From contig NZ_JAIGNI010000003.1 of NCBI RefSeq assembly GCF_026130175.1, forward strand, positions 1 through 64,000: a stretch of DNA of 64,000 nt, written 5' to 3'. Shown in pieces: positions 27,341 through 36,025 of the stretch (positions are counted from its first letter, which is position 1; each line of letters starts with the position of its first letter). The translations under genes were made by a program, and so were the position numbers. Under the pieces are notes generated by a model. That model saw only the letters and a program-made list of their open reading frames with translations. It was not told the DNA's origin and made no database searches. Source of the stretch: Lyngbya sp. CCAP 1446/10 (lineage in GTDB: Bacteria > Cyanobacteriota > Cyanobacteriia > Cyanobacteriales > Microcoleaceae).

Positions 27341-27755
27341 TTGAAAATATTGCTCGCAGTTATCATAAGTTTTGTAAATCAGCGTAAAATCACATAGATT
27401 GTTGATACAGATCACAAACATTCTCGCATAATAACAGAGATAATTCAGAAGGGATCGGCTAAATTGCGTCTGCTAGCAGCGAAAACAGCATTTATCTGGT
27501 GGACTTAAGACAAAAAATAGTTTCAATATTTTGTACGCAACCGACTGTCCACCCCAAAATAACGCCAAAAGTTAAAAGCCAAAAAAACTGTCGGATCTCC
27601 CGATCGCATTTTTTCAGGAGTAAGAGCCGAAATATTATAGGTTTTAACCTAAGTTAAACGATTGACCGATAAATTCAGGTTTTGGCTGTTCCTCAAACTT
27701 ACAAAAAATTGTGCAGGATGTCAACAACTCCTGATTGTTTTGGGAGGAACTTTAA
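27341..27755. other. Intergenic region upstream of histidine kinase 1
   Basis: This AT-rich spacer of about 415 bp has no convincing frame. GGGAGGA at 27741-27747 is the ribosome site for the next gene. No riboswitch or known operator was recognised. Confidence 0.4.
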
Positions 27756-29531
27756 ATGTTATTATTTACTCAAAATCAGCGCCAAGATAGTAAACTAGAG
27801 TCAAATTGCTATGTTAAAAAAAACTTGTTCCAGCATTCATCTATTAATCTCAATTGGGTGAGGGAACGATTCAATCATTTGCGGATCGGCCAAAAAATTA
27901 GCTACGGCTATGCTTTAGCGATCGGCATAGCGATTTTGGGTACGGGTGCGGGACTGAAAGCCGGAGACTACTTTCGCAAGCAAGCTTTAATTCAGGTAAA
28001 TGTTGCTGGGCAACAGCAGCAACTGCTGCAAAATTTGCAAAATACCGTATTTGAAGCCCGATCGCACGCGGCGAAATTGCCGGCCGTTTTGGGAGACACG
28101 GTGTGGCTGCAATACGAACACGATCGCTTTGTCGGGCAAATCAATCAGGCGAAAATCCTGATTTCAGAAATTGAATCTTTCGCACGAGAAAATCCCGATA
28201 AACTAGCAACAGAAGAGGCAGCATTGCACGCTATATTGCAGAGATATGCCATCGTCATTGATTACTACGATCAGCTAATTAAATTGCAGTTAAAAGAAGC
28301 GGATGTTTGGAACTTGCCACCCAACAGCATCGAGTCCGCACAGCTACAAATGTTGAGGACGAGCAGCGGTCAAGAGGCGATGGTACTAGATAACCTTGCT
28401 CACAGTTTAACCGAGCTAATTTCTACAGTAGAAATTCAAAAACTGCAAGGAGCGGAAGCATTAGAAGAAGCAGAAGGTTTGGGAAACCGAATTATTTGGG
28501 GGGGGATGCTAATTTCAGCACTGATCGCCGTGTTACTGGCGGACAAAACCAGCCGTGCGATCGCCCAACCCCTCGAAACCGTCACTAACGTCGCTCAGCA
28601 AGTCGCCCGCGAATCTAATTTTAACCTGCAAGTACCAGTCACAACCGAAGACGAAATCGGAGTTTTAGCAGCTTCTTTCAATCAATTAATTCAGCGAGTT
28701 AGCGAGTATACAGAAGAACTCAAACAAACTCAATCCCAATTAATTCAGACCGAAAAAATGTCGTCTCTCGGTCACATGGTAGCAGGTATAGCCCACGAAA
28801 TCAACAATCCCGTCAACTTCATCGGGGGCAACATTGACTATGCCAACCAATACATCGAAGATTTGGCAGGTTTGGTAACTCTCTATCAAGAATACTATCC
28901 CAACCCACCAGATGCAATTCAAGAGCGCATCGAAGATATTGAATTGGAATTTCTCAGAGAAGATTTGCCAAAAACACTTTCTTCGATGAAAATGGGAGCT
29001 GATCGCATTCATGAAATTGTCGTATCCATGCGTAACTTTTCGCGCTTAGATGACGGCAAAATGAAACCTGCCGACATTCACGAAGGAATAGACAGCACCC
29101 TGGTAATTCTCAATCATCGACTCAAACAAGGTATTGAAGTTATTAAAAAATACGGCAATTTGCCTCCGGTTGAGTGCTTTGGATCGCAACTGAATCAAGT
29201 ATTTATGAATATTATTAGTAATGCAATAGATGCGCTGGAGGAGGTGAAAAAGACAGACAAAGGGTTTTCACCAACGATTTGGATTAGCACGGAAGTTATG
29301 GCAGACAACGCTGTCACTGTCAAGATTCGGGATAATGGGCCGGGAATTGCAGCAGCCAGTGCCCAGCAGATATTTGACCCATTTTTTACTACAAAGTCGA
29401 TCGGCAAAGGCACTGGATTGGGATTAGCTATTTCCTATCAAATCGTTGCCAAGCATCAAGGCAAAATCGAGGTGAATTCTCAAATAGGACAGGGCACGGA
29501 ATTTGTAATTAATTTGCCAGTTGCTGCGTAG
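27756..29531 (+). CDS. HAMP-containing sensor histidine kinase (paralogue 1)
   Basis: This is a 591-residue membrane kinase. A cytoplasmic start is followed by span 1 (ISYGYALAIGIAILGTGAGL, about 49-68), an extracytoplasmic helical sensor of ~175 residues, span 2 (about 247-264), HAMP (TSRAIAQPLETVTNVAQQ) and a coiled coil. The H-box is SSLGHMVAGIAHEINNP (H347), the N-box NIISNAIDAL (about 485), G1 DNGPGI (526) and G2 GTGLGLAIS. A ~65-residue insert (IEDLAGLVTLYQEYYPNPPD...) between the H-box helices is typical of the cyanobacterial subgroup. No response regulator is adjacent. It is close to the kinase at 36026-37849. Signal unknown. Confidence 0.9.
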   Translation: MLLFTQNQRQDSKLESNCYVKKNLFQHSSINLNWVRERFNHLRIGQKISYGYALAIGIAILGTGAGLKAGDYFRKQALIQVNVAGQQQQLLQNLQNTVFEARSHAAKLPAVLGDTVWLQYEHDRFVGQINQAKILISEIESFARENPDKLATEEAALHAILQRYAIVIDYYDQLIKLQLKEADVWNLPPNSIESAQLQMLRTSSGQEAMVLDNLAHSLTELISTVEIQKLQGAEALEEAEGLGNRIIWGGMLISALIAVLLADKTSRAIAQPLETVTNVAQQVARESNFNLQVPVTTEDEIGVLAASFNQLIQRVSEYTEELKQTQSQLIQTEKMSSLGHMVAGIAHEINNPVNFIGGNIDYANQYIEDLAGLVTLYQEYYPNPPDAIQERIEDIELEFLREDLPKTLSSMKMGADRIHEIVVSMRNFSRLDDGKMKPADIHEGIDSTLVILNHRLKQGIEVIKKYGNLPPVECFGSQLNQVFMNIISNAIDALEEVKKTDKGFSPTIWISTEVMADNAVTVKIRDNGPGIAAASAQQIFDPFFTTKSIGKGTGLGLAISYQIVAKHQGKIEVNSQIGQGTEFVINLPVAA

Positions 29532-29620
29532 TATAGCAGGCGATTCGGGACGCTGCTCAAAGCCATTGGTGTCAACAATCGCCTAAAACCGTTGATAAAT
29601 CTCGCTTTTATCCGAGACCA

Positions 29621-29702
29621 GATCCCCCTAAATCCCCCTTAAGAAGAGGGGGACTTTGAGAAGATTCTTGTCCCTCCCTTGCTTTCGGGGGGCTAGGGGG
29701 GA
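29621..29702. repeat. G/C-run intergenic repeat (relative of the 33199 element core)
   Basis: GATCCCCCTAAATCCCCC begins a segment that matches the reverse complement of 33229-33303, including the ACTTTGA(A)GAA...TTCTTG centre. It lies in a 399-bp gene-free stretch (29532-29930) that otherwise shows nothing recognisable. Confidence 0.75.
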
Positions 29703-29930
29703 TCGAGCCTCAGCGGTAAACAGCAGTCTGTAACTACGTTTGATGTTAAGTTGACACTAATGGCTCCAAGCCCATCCCACAAATCTTGCAAGAATTACTA
29801 AAAGCTGGCGCGCATCTAATTTGAAAAATCTTCTTTCTTAAAACTCTTGTGGGGTGGGCGGAAGAGCCCGCCCAGAAAAACAAAGTTAAATGCCGCAACA
29901 GCTTGTTAACTCACAAAACATAGAATTGTA

Positions 29931-30015
29931 TGGGGGTGGAGGGACTTGAACCCACACGACCGTTTCGGGTCAACGGATTTTAAGTCCGTAGCGTCTACCA
30001 TTCCGCCACACCCCC
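29931..30015 (-). tRNA. trnL: tRNA-Leu(UAA), no intron
   Basis: Read on the minus strand, the acceptor GGGGGTG pairs with CACCCCC. The D-stem is GCG/CGC, the anticodon stem ACGGA/TCCGT with loop CTTAAAA gives anticodon TAA, a long variable arm TGACC-CGAAAC-GGTCG marks a class II tRNA, and the T-loop is TTCAAGT. The T-stem has one mismatch (second pair). The gene is contiguous: there is no group I intron after U34, where many cyanobacteria carry one. CCA is not encoded. Confidence 0.93.
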
Positions 30016-30215
30016 CTTTCGTCAAGCTGCTGCTGTGGGTTTGAGCCAGTGACAACAACAGCCTTTTATTCTACAACCAAACCCCAATTTACGCAACCCC
30101 TAATCGAAAAATTCTCAAAAGTCGCGCTGGATCTCCCCAAGCGGTACAATAGTTAACCAGCTAGCGGAGCGTGTCAACGCACTTACCCGTGTGATTTTCC
30201 CCCTAAATCAAATCT

Positions 30216-30431
30216 ATGTATATTACTTTACTGCTTTATGCCGTCTTGGCCGGAGCCTACCTCCTGGTAGTACCCGCAGCCACCTACGCCTACCTGAACA
30301 GCCGCTGGTACGTGGCCACCTCTTTTGAGCGTGGCTTTATGTACTTCTTGATGTTCTTCTTTTTCCCAGGTATGTTTCTCCTAGCTCCCTTTTTGAATTT
30401 TCGCCCCAAACGGCGGCAGATAGAAGCCTAA
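30216..30431 (+). CDS. ndhL: NAD(P)H-quinone oxidoreductase subunit L
   Basis: This 71-residue membrane subunit of cyanobacterial NDH-1 has two spans, [20 protein letters not shown] and [20 protein letters not shown], with the conserved link [14 protein letters not shown] and end NFRPKRR. NDH-1 on the thylakoid supports respiration, cyclic electron flow and CO2 uptake. The stop is directly followed by the ATG of the DUF3007 gene, and trpA follows. This ndhL-DUF3007-trpA order is recurrent in cyanobacteria, which supports the call. A TACAAT -10-like hexamer lies near 30145. Confidence 0.93.
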   Translation: MYITLLLYAVLAGAYLLVVPAATYAYLNSRWYVATSFERGFMYFLMFFFFPGMFLLAPFLNFRPKRRQIEA

Positions 30432-30737
30432 ATGCGACGTATTGATGTAATTGGAATCAGTCTCGGCTTTTTTGTAGCAGGTGGGTTGGCCTACTTGGTA
30501 CTACAATTCGCCGGACTCGACAGCATGAATGCAGGCATTTGGAGTCAGTTATTTTTAGTCGCCGGCTTGATTGGCTGGCTGGTGACTTATTTATTTCGTG
30601 CACTTACTCAAAAGATGACTTATAGCGAGCAACTTAAAGAGTACAAAGATGCTGTCTTGCAGAAGCAGCTAGATGCACTCACTCCTGAAGAGTTAGCCAA
30701 ACTTCAAGCCGAAATTGAACAGGAAAAAGATAATTAG
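30432..30737 (+). CDS. DUF3007 family membrane protein
   Basis: This 101-residue protein has two spans (IGISLGFFVAGGLAYLVLQF and SQLFLVAGLIGWLVTYLF) and a charged C-terminal helix (YKDAVLQKQLDALTPEELAKLQAEIEQE). It matches the cyanobacterial/plastid DUF3007 family. It abuts ndhL without a gap, so the two are co-translated. A role with NDH-1 or thylakoid biogenesis is suggested by position only. Confidence 0.85.
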   Translation: MRRIDVIGISLGFFVAGGLAYLVLQFAGLDSMNAGIWSQLFLVAGLIGWLVTYLFRALTQKMTYSEQLKEYKDAVLQKQLDALTPEELAKLQAEIEQEKDN

Positions 30738-30935
30738 TCATTAGTCATTAGTCCTCAGTCATTAGTCATTAGTTATTGATGAGTTATTAGCGATTAGTCG
30801 TTAGTAACAAACTCTCTCTCAAATGACTGGGGACTGATGATTGATTGCAGATATCACGTCCCAGAAAATAAGCACGATCTTCTTCCTTCTTCCCTCTTCC
30901 CTCTTCCTTCTTCCCTCTTCCTTCTTCCTTCTATC
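30736..30935 (+). repeat. STRR (CATTAGT) and CTTCTTCC tracts
   Basis: 30736-30775 repeats CATTAGT-type heptamers. 30878-30930 is a pyrimidine tract of CTTCTTCCCTCTTCC iterations just upstream of trpA. Both classes recur across the window. Confidence 0.8.
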
Positions 30936-30942
30936 ATAACTA

Positions 30943-31740
30943 ATGAGTATTTCTAATTGTTTTGAAACGTTGCGTAAAAGCAACCAATGTGCATTAATTC
31001 CTTTTATTACTGCTGGCGATCCAGACTTGGAGACAACGGCTAAAGCACTACAAGTTTTGGATGATAACGGTGCAGATGCGATCGAGCTTGGTGTTCCCTA
31101 TTCTGACCCGCTGGCTGACGGGCCGGTGATTCAAGCCGCCGCTACTAGGGCTTTGCAGCGGGGAACGCGGTTAGATCCGGTGCTGGAAATGGTAGCTAAA
31201 GTTAGTCCGAATTTGCGATCGCCCATAATTCTCTTCACCTACTACAACCCGATTTTGTACCGAGGTATAGAAACCTTTTTGCAACAAATCAAAAGTGCTG
31301 GAGTTCAGGGATTGGTTGTACCAGATTTACCCTTGGAAGAAGCCGACAGCCTCATCCAACCTGCCAACAAATTAGGGATTGAACTAACATTATTAGTTGC
31401 TCCCACAAGTCCCAAAAGTCGCATAGAAGCGATCGCCCGCCAGTCTCAAGGATTTATTTACTTAGTCAGCGTGACGGGGGTTACAGGAGTGCGCGAAGGC
31501 TTAGATACGCGAGCAAAAGAGTTGCTGCAAGAAATCCGCAGCATCACCGACAAACCCATCGGCGTTGGCTTTGGTATCTCGACACCGGAACACGCTCGCC
31601 AAGTCAAAGAATGGGGTGCAGACGCTGTGATTGTTGGCAGTGCTTTTGTTAAACGCTTGGCCCAAGGCACTCCCGAAGAGGGTTTAGAGGCGATCGGCGA
31701 ATTCTGCAAGAGTCTCAAAACAGCGATTCAAAATGATTAG
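30943..31740 (+). CDS. trpA: Tryptophan synthase alpha chain
   Basis: This 265-residue TIM barrel cleaves indole-3-glycerol phosphate to indole and passes it to TrpB. Catalytic residues are E48 and D59 in [17 protein letters not shown]. The phosphate-binding stretch [11 protein letters not shown] and the loop [14 protein letters not shown] are intact. No other trp gene is nearby, as is usual in cyanobacteria. A terminator follows at 31846-31876. Confidence 0.96.
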   Translation: MSISNCFETLRKSNQCALIPFITAGDPDLETTAKALQVLDDNGADAIELGVPYSDPLADGPVIQAAATRALQRGTRLDPVLEMVAKVSPNLRSPIILFTYYNPILYRGIETFLQQIKSAGVQGLVVPDLPLEEADSLIQPANKLGIELTLLVAPTSPKSRIEAIARQSQGFIYLVSVTGVTGVREGLDTRAKELLQEIRSITDKPIGVGFGISTPEHARQVKEWGADAVIVGSAFVKRLAQGTPEEGLEAIGEFCKSLKTAIQND

Positions 31741-31845
31741 TAACTGTGCAGATATTTTCAGCCATTAGACAGATGTGGGCGATCGCCACTTACGGCGAAA
31801 ATTGGCATTAAAGACCTTGTTGTACTTGAGATCATATACCGCCTT

Positions 31846-31876
31846 CCTTCTGGTTCCTGACCGGAGGGTTTTTTTT
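31846..31876 (+). terminator. Rho-independent terminator after trpA
   Basis: A 9-bp stem CCTTCTGGT/ACCGGAGGG (three G-U pairs in RNA) with loop TCCTG is followed by eight T residues. It lies 106 bp after the trpA stop. Confidence 0.75.
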
Positions 31877-32380
31877 AGCTCCCAAAACGCAAAATATTTT
31901 AACGCAGTGCACGCGCCCAGTAGCAAACGCTCAGCCAAGTAGGGAAACGGCATTGCCGTTTCGTTACCGGAAACTGCGACTTTTAATAATTGGTATAAGA
32001 TTGAGGATTGTCGCATGAGTGAAGTACAGATATCGGGCGCAGGACAGGGCAGTGCCGTGTCCTGCTGTCCTGGGGAGCATCTCAGTTTTGCAAATGCAAA
32101 AAGCATTTTTTTTATCATAGTGCTGTCCCCGCTCGCGTATTGTACAACTCGCGAGCGGGGACAGCACTATAAATGCAAAACAGAGATGCTCGCGTGTCCT
32201 GCGCTGTATTTCATCCGATTAAACACTGCTATAACTTGAGGAATCTAACTTGAGATAGATAAAAAACTCCTGTTTCTATTCGTATACTAAAAAAAGTGTT
32301 TAAACGCCTAATTCTGTAATGCTAGCCATCTACAGAACCAGCAAGCATTTGAGCATCTCACAATAGAAAGGAGCATTTTT
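31877..32380. other. Gene-free spacer with a mobile inverted-repeat element
   Basis: It contains the palindrome GAAACGGCATTGCCGTTTC (31942-31960), a GCAGGACA/TGTCCTGC hairpin around 32040-32065 and the element at 32075-32191. Short frames reading through these repeats are artefacts. The promoter of the lipoprotein gene is probably within 32230-32370. Confidence 0.55.
32075..32191. repeat. MITE-like element, family 1, copy 1
   Basis: This 117-bp element has 18-bp terminal repeats (GAGCATCTCAGTTTTGCA; one mismatch in the right arm) and an inner perfect 21-bp inverted repeat, 32117-32137 with 32150-32170 (core GTGCTGTCCCCGCTCGCG). A second copy with a shorter inner palindrome lies at 35793-35890. 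Non-coding. Confidence 0.85.
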
Positions 32381-33106
32381 ATGAACCGACTAACTGCGTT
32401 TCTGAAAAAAATTCGAGCTGTACAAATTTTAACAGTGTTTCTCGCCGGGATTTTAGTATTAGTGAGCACTGCCTGTACTCGCGCTGATGTGATAGCAGGA
32501 AAAACGCCCGAGCCAACAGCAAAAACGTCCGACCAAATTAGAGAAGAAGTGCCTTCAGAGGCTGTAACTTCCGTATACAAAGGCGGCCAGAATCAATACA
32601 GCGATACAGATCCCAGAAACCCAAACGTTACAGCAGCAGAAGCAAAAGCTAAGCTTCTCAAAGAGGAAGCCCAGCGCCGCATCGACACCAAATCTAGCAG
32701 CAATGTGCGCGAAAACGTGCGGCGGGTAGCAGATGACGCGCCGAACAAACTTGACCAAATTGGCGACAAGATGAATGACAATGCTCGCACCGCTCAGCGG
32801 AAAGCTGATGAGTTTGGTGACAAAACAAAAGAAGGCTTTGCTAATCTCAAGGAAAATACTCGCGAAGGCTTGAAGGGAGCAAAAGAGATTGTTAAAGAAG
32901 CCACTGAAGGAGCAAAAGAAAGAGCTAGTGAAGGTACTGAGTCGCTGAGATATAATGTCAACCAAGGCAAAGAAAATGTCAAAGATGCAGCGCGAAATGT
33001 AAAATACAACGCTGAAGATGCCTCGGACAAGGTGCGCGCGAAAGTGAATCGAGATATTGACAAAACTCAACGAGCAGCAGAAAGAGCGGCAGATGCGATC
33101 GACTAA
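32381..33106 (+). CDS. LEA/apolipoprotein-like lipoprotein (DUF6658-like)
   Basis: This 241-residue protein has a signal sequence (IRAVQILTVFLAGILVLVSTAC) with lipobox STAC, so it is a predicted lipoprotein. The mature part is hydrophilic and repetitive, with 11-mer-like AxxxAxEGxxxxKE helices (AKEIVKEATEGAKERASEG ...) from about residue 120 to the end, resembling LEA proteins and cyanobacterial low-temperature-induced proteins. DUF6658 is my tentative family label. A stress-protective envelope role is plausible. ATG 32381 has AGAAAGGAG upstream. Confidence 0.7.
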   Translation: MNRLTAFLKKIRAVQILTVFLAGILVLVSTACTRADVIAGKTPEPTAKTSDQIREEVPSEAVTSVYKGGQNQYSDTDPRNPNVTAAEAKAKLLKEEAQRRIDTKSSSNVRENVRRVADDAPNKLDQIGDKMNDNARTAQRKADEFGDKTKEGFANLKENTREGLKGAKEIVKEATEGAKERASEGTESLRYNVNQGKENVKDAARNVKYNAEDASDKVRAKVNRDIDKTQRAAERAADAID

Positions 33107-33198
33107 TTTCAAATAACGCTGTTTATCGATCTCACAGCAGCAGTCAGACAGGGGTTTTAGCCCCTGTCTGACTGCATATTATTATGCTAGTCGGTTTT

Positions 33199-33343
33199 AA
33201 CCCAATACGGTTCACTTAAGACAGATCCCCCCTAACCCCCCTTAAAAAGGGGGGAACAAGAATTTCTTCAAAGTCCCCCTTCTTAAGGGGGATTTAGGGG
33301 GATCTCCGGGCAATAAATAGTGTTAAGTGAACCGTATTGGGTT
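33199..33343. repeat. MITE-like element with 21-bp perfect terminal inverted repeats
   Basis: The arms 33199-33219 and 33323-33343 are perfect inverted copies beginning AACCCAATACGGTTC. Inside are G/C-run inverted blocks (GATCCCCCC... / ...GGGGGATC). Degenerate relatives are at 58541-58645 (ends) and 29621-29702 (core). Non-coding, 145 bp. Confidence 0.88.
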
Positions 33344-33467
33344 TTAACCCAATACGCTTGGAAGAAGAGAGTCCAGTCGATCAAACTCTATGAAAAATAG
33401 ACACGCTCGTTTGCTTCGTGCCTCTCTTCGGACAATCTTAACCGCTAGGAGGACTGGTCTTAGCAGA

Positions 33468-33515
33468 ATGACTAATGACTCATGACTAATGACTCATGAC
33501 TAATGACTCATGACT
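33468..33515 (+). repeat. STRR (ATGACTA / ATGACTC)
   Basis: Heptamers alternating ATGACTA and ATGACTC run from 33468 almost to the stop of the convergent GTPase gene. The rest of 33107-33517 also holds a CAGGGGTTTTAGCCCCTG hairpin (33150-33167) and the element above. Confidence 0.8.
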
Positions 33516-33517
33516 AA

Positions 33518-35149
33518 CTACCATTCATCGTTGCGCTTATTACTGTAATTTTCCCAATCGTCGGATTGCCGCTGATACAAGGGTTCTGGTTCCAATTCTG
33601 TTGGCATTTCTAATTCTAGTTCCGATGCTTCTTGCTGATAGATGTTCAGAGGTTCGACAACGCGGGCGATCGCATCTTTGACAAAAGCTTTGACAAACTC
33701 GTCTTTCCGATTTAACTGAAACTGCCTTTGCACGACTTCGGCAATGCCACCGTCGCCCCAATCTTGGTCATGACGGAAATATTCAATAAAACTTTTCCCG
33801 GCAATTCTGGTTAAATAAGCGGCGCTGACTGCTTGAATTGCTTTGCCAAGTACAAATCCGGCTACACTTAATTGCAACGCCCTTGACACTACTTGAATTA
33901 CGCCTTCTACTATTCCCAAGCTGGCTAGGGTTTTGGCGAGAGATAATGCTAATTCTTTGGCGCGATCGATATTTAATTCGCAGCCGTAAATCTTGGCAAT
34001 TTCTACTACCATTTGAGCGTTAACTGCTGCTGTCGCCAATAAATCTACAACTGGTAAAGGCGTTACAGCAATTACTCCGGCTCCGATCCACTGAAAGCGC
34101 TCTACTACTTTATCAGCGGCGCGCCTCCTTTGAGCGTCAATTAATTTGCGGGCTTGGTCTCCCAAATGCTGAGATTGCAACAAAATATTGTCCGCAATTA
34201 AGTCTTCGCCTTCGGCTCGCAAAATTGCTGCGATGCGCCGAATTAATGGCATCATATCCGGGTCTGGTTGAAATATTGTGCCGCTTTCTAGTACAAATTT
34301 TTGCGGGTTGGCGCTAATTGCAACTACATCCATTGCTGATACAAAACCTTTGACTCGCTGCCGCAGTCGATCGAGAATTTCGTCTCTGTCACTGTCGGGA
34401 TAAAGGTCAACTTTATTAAAAACCACGATCGACCTTTTGCCAATTTCCGCCAAAGTCCGCAGCGGTTCATACTCAGATTTGCGCAAATCGCCGTCCAACA
34501 CAAATAAGATCAAATCAGCCCTGGCCGCCAACTGCCGCGCCAATTCCTCTCTGTAAGTCCCCGCTACTCCCGCTTCCAAGATGCCTGGGGTATCTGTAAT
34601 TGCTAATTCGCGATCGACTCCTTTCAATTTCAGAGTGTAAGTTTCTCCAACTTCGGTAGTTCCCATCGGCGCGCCCACCTGTCCCGCCATCCGCCCCACG
34701 AGGGAATTTACAGCGGAAGTTTTGCCCGCAGAACCGGTGCCGAAAACCACGATCCGAACATTGCCGCGAGCCATGTTAGCTTCAATTTCGCGGGCTCTCA
34801 ACAGCAAAGCTTGGCGCGCTACTTCATCTTGAATGCGATCGACTTGCTGCCTAATTGCTTTAAGATTTTCCGAAGCAGCTTCACTTTTGACAACAGGAAT
34901 CTTGGGATTAATCGCCCGTTTTCCCTTAACTTTTCCCGGTCGTTGTAGCAGCCGAAAATAGTAAAATAGCGCAAAAATTAGCGTTGCCAAAAGTACAATA
35001 ATCAGGAAAATTAGCAAATTAGCCAGCAGCGGAGAAGCAGACCACGCAACTTGACTGTAAAGCCCTGTTAAGGAACTCACCAGCCCAATAATCAGCCCCA
35101 GGGTGAGGCAGAAAGCGGCAATTAAGGTTAACAGGCGCGGCAAAGGCAT
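33518..35149 (-). CDS. Membrane-anchored Era-like GTPase with DUF697 domain
   Basis: This is a 543-residue protein. Two N-terminal spans (about 5-27 and 40-65) precede a TRAFAC GTPase with G1 GTGSAGKT (137-144), G3 DTPG (186-189) and G4 NKVD (245-248). A DUF697/YcjF-type helical hydrophobic region follows (WIGAGVIAVTPLPVVDLLATAAVNAQMV, then LSLAKTLASLGIVEGVIQ). The acidic tail ELEMPTELEPEP is non-conserved. Such proteins are common in cyanobacteria and may act in membrane organisation or small-molecule homeostasis, but no function is proven. Monocistronic, with STRR just beyond its stop. Confidence 0.83.
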   Translation of the reverse strand: MPLPRLLTLIAAFCLTLGLIIGLVSSLTGLYSQVAWSASPLLANLLIFLIIVLLATLIFALFYYFRLLQRPGKVKGKRAINPKIPVVKSEAASENLKAIRQQVDRIQDEVARQALLLRAREIEANMARGNVRIVVFGTGSAGKTSAVNSLVGRMAGQVGAPMGTTEVGETYTLKLKGVDRELAITDTPGILEAGVAGTYREELARQLAARADLILFVLDGDLRKSEYEPLRTLAEIGKRSIVVFNKVDLYPDSDRDEILDRLRQRVKGFVSAMDVVAISANPQKFVLESGTIFQPDPDMMPLIRRIAAILRAEGEDLIADNILLQSQHLGDQARKLIDAQRRRAADKVVERFQWIGAGVIAVTPLPVVDLLATAAVNAQMVVEIAKIYGCELNIDRAKELALSLAKTLASLGIVEGVIQVVSRALQLSVAGFVLGKAIQAVSAAYLTRIAGKSFIEYFRHDQDWGDGGIAEVVQRQFQLNRKDEFVKAFVKDAIARVVEPLNIYQQEASELELEMPTELEPEPLYQRQSDDWENYSNKRNDEW

Positions 35150-36025
35150 GAGGGCAGCGGCAAATAAAAGGGTTATGCTTTGATTTTTACATTACCGCGA
35201 TAGTAATTAGTTATTGCAAATCTAAAATATAAAATGGCGAAGTGCCCGATCGCACTGCTTAGTCTGCCAATCCCGATTCTGCTTGTGCTGTCAGCAGAAT
35301 GCAAGCGGGTTTGAGTGGTAGCGAGTGCAGGCGGACAAGTGCGCGCCCAAAGCTGCAATTGTAGCGGGTGCAGGCTGTTTATTGGTGCGTACACCCGCCC
35401 GATCGCCGAAAGCCGATTTCTTGACACCTACGTATTTAATCGGTGATTTATGCGATCGCCCCTCAAGCCACACTTCTTTATAAAAAAAATAAATATCGCA
35501 TTGAGTTATGTAGAAACACGGTTTCTTAACGCAATACCAGTTTCATTCAAAGAATGCAACTGATCGAGTCCGCGATCCAAACCCTTACCGAATCAGTCAA
35601 TCGATTTTAAATTGTAGATTTGAGATTTAATCCACAGATGAGTCTGGGAGCTTTAACTTTGGGAACTCCACGATTCATGTCTGGGGCTTGTCTCCGTTTT
35701 TAGCGCTGGTCATTCCCAATTATTCTAAAATCTAAAACAGTATAAGTGCGTCCTAGAAGCTCCGACAACGGAAACCCGAAACCAGGTTTATCGGGAGCAT
35801 CTGGGTTTTGCAAAAAGCATTTTTTTATTATAGTGCGAGCGTCCCCGCTCGCGACAGCTCGCACTATAAATGCAAAACTGAAATTATCCCAGTTTCTCAG
35901 GCAGGGTAACAGCGTCATCATTAACAAAAATTATCACATTAATTATCGATGCGGTACTTTCTAATCAGCCGCGAGTTAAGTTAAGCTTAATTTTCAGTGC
36001 GTGAATTATTCACAGGTTCGCATCT
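35150..36025. other. Long gene-free region (876 bp)
   Basis: This divergent spacer between the GTPase and histidine kinase 2 contains the element at 35793-35890 and two HIP1-like sites. No frame has codon usage or similarity that I trust. Promoters for both genes are expected here. Confidence 0.45.
35793..35890. repeat. MITE-like element, family 1, copy 2
   Basis: The ends GGGAGCATCTGGGTTTTGCA and TGCAAAACTGAAATTATCCC are imperfect inverted copies matching the 32075 element. Both copies share AAGCATTTTTTTAT next to the left end and ACTATAAATGCAAAAC at the right. The inner stem is ATAGTGCGAGC/GCTCGCACTAT. Confidence 0.82.
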
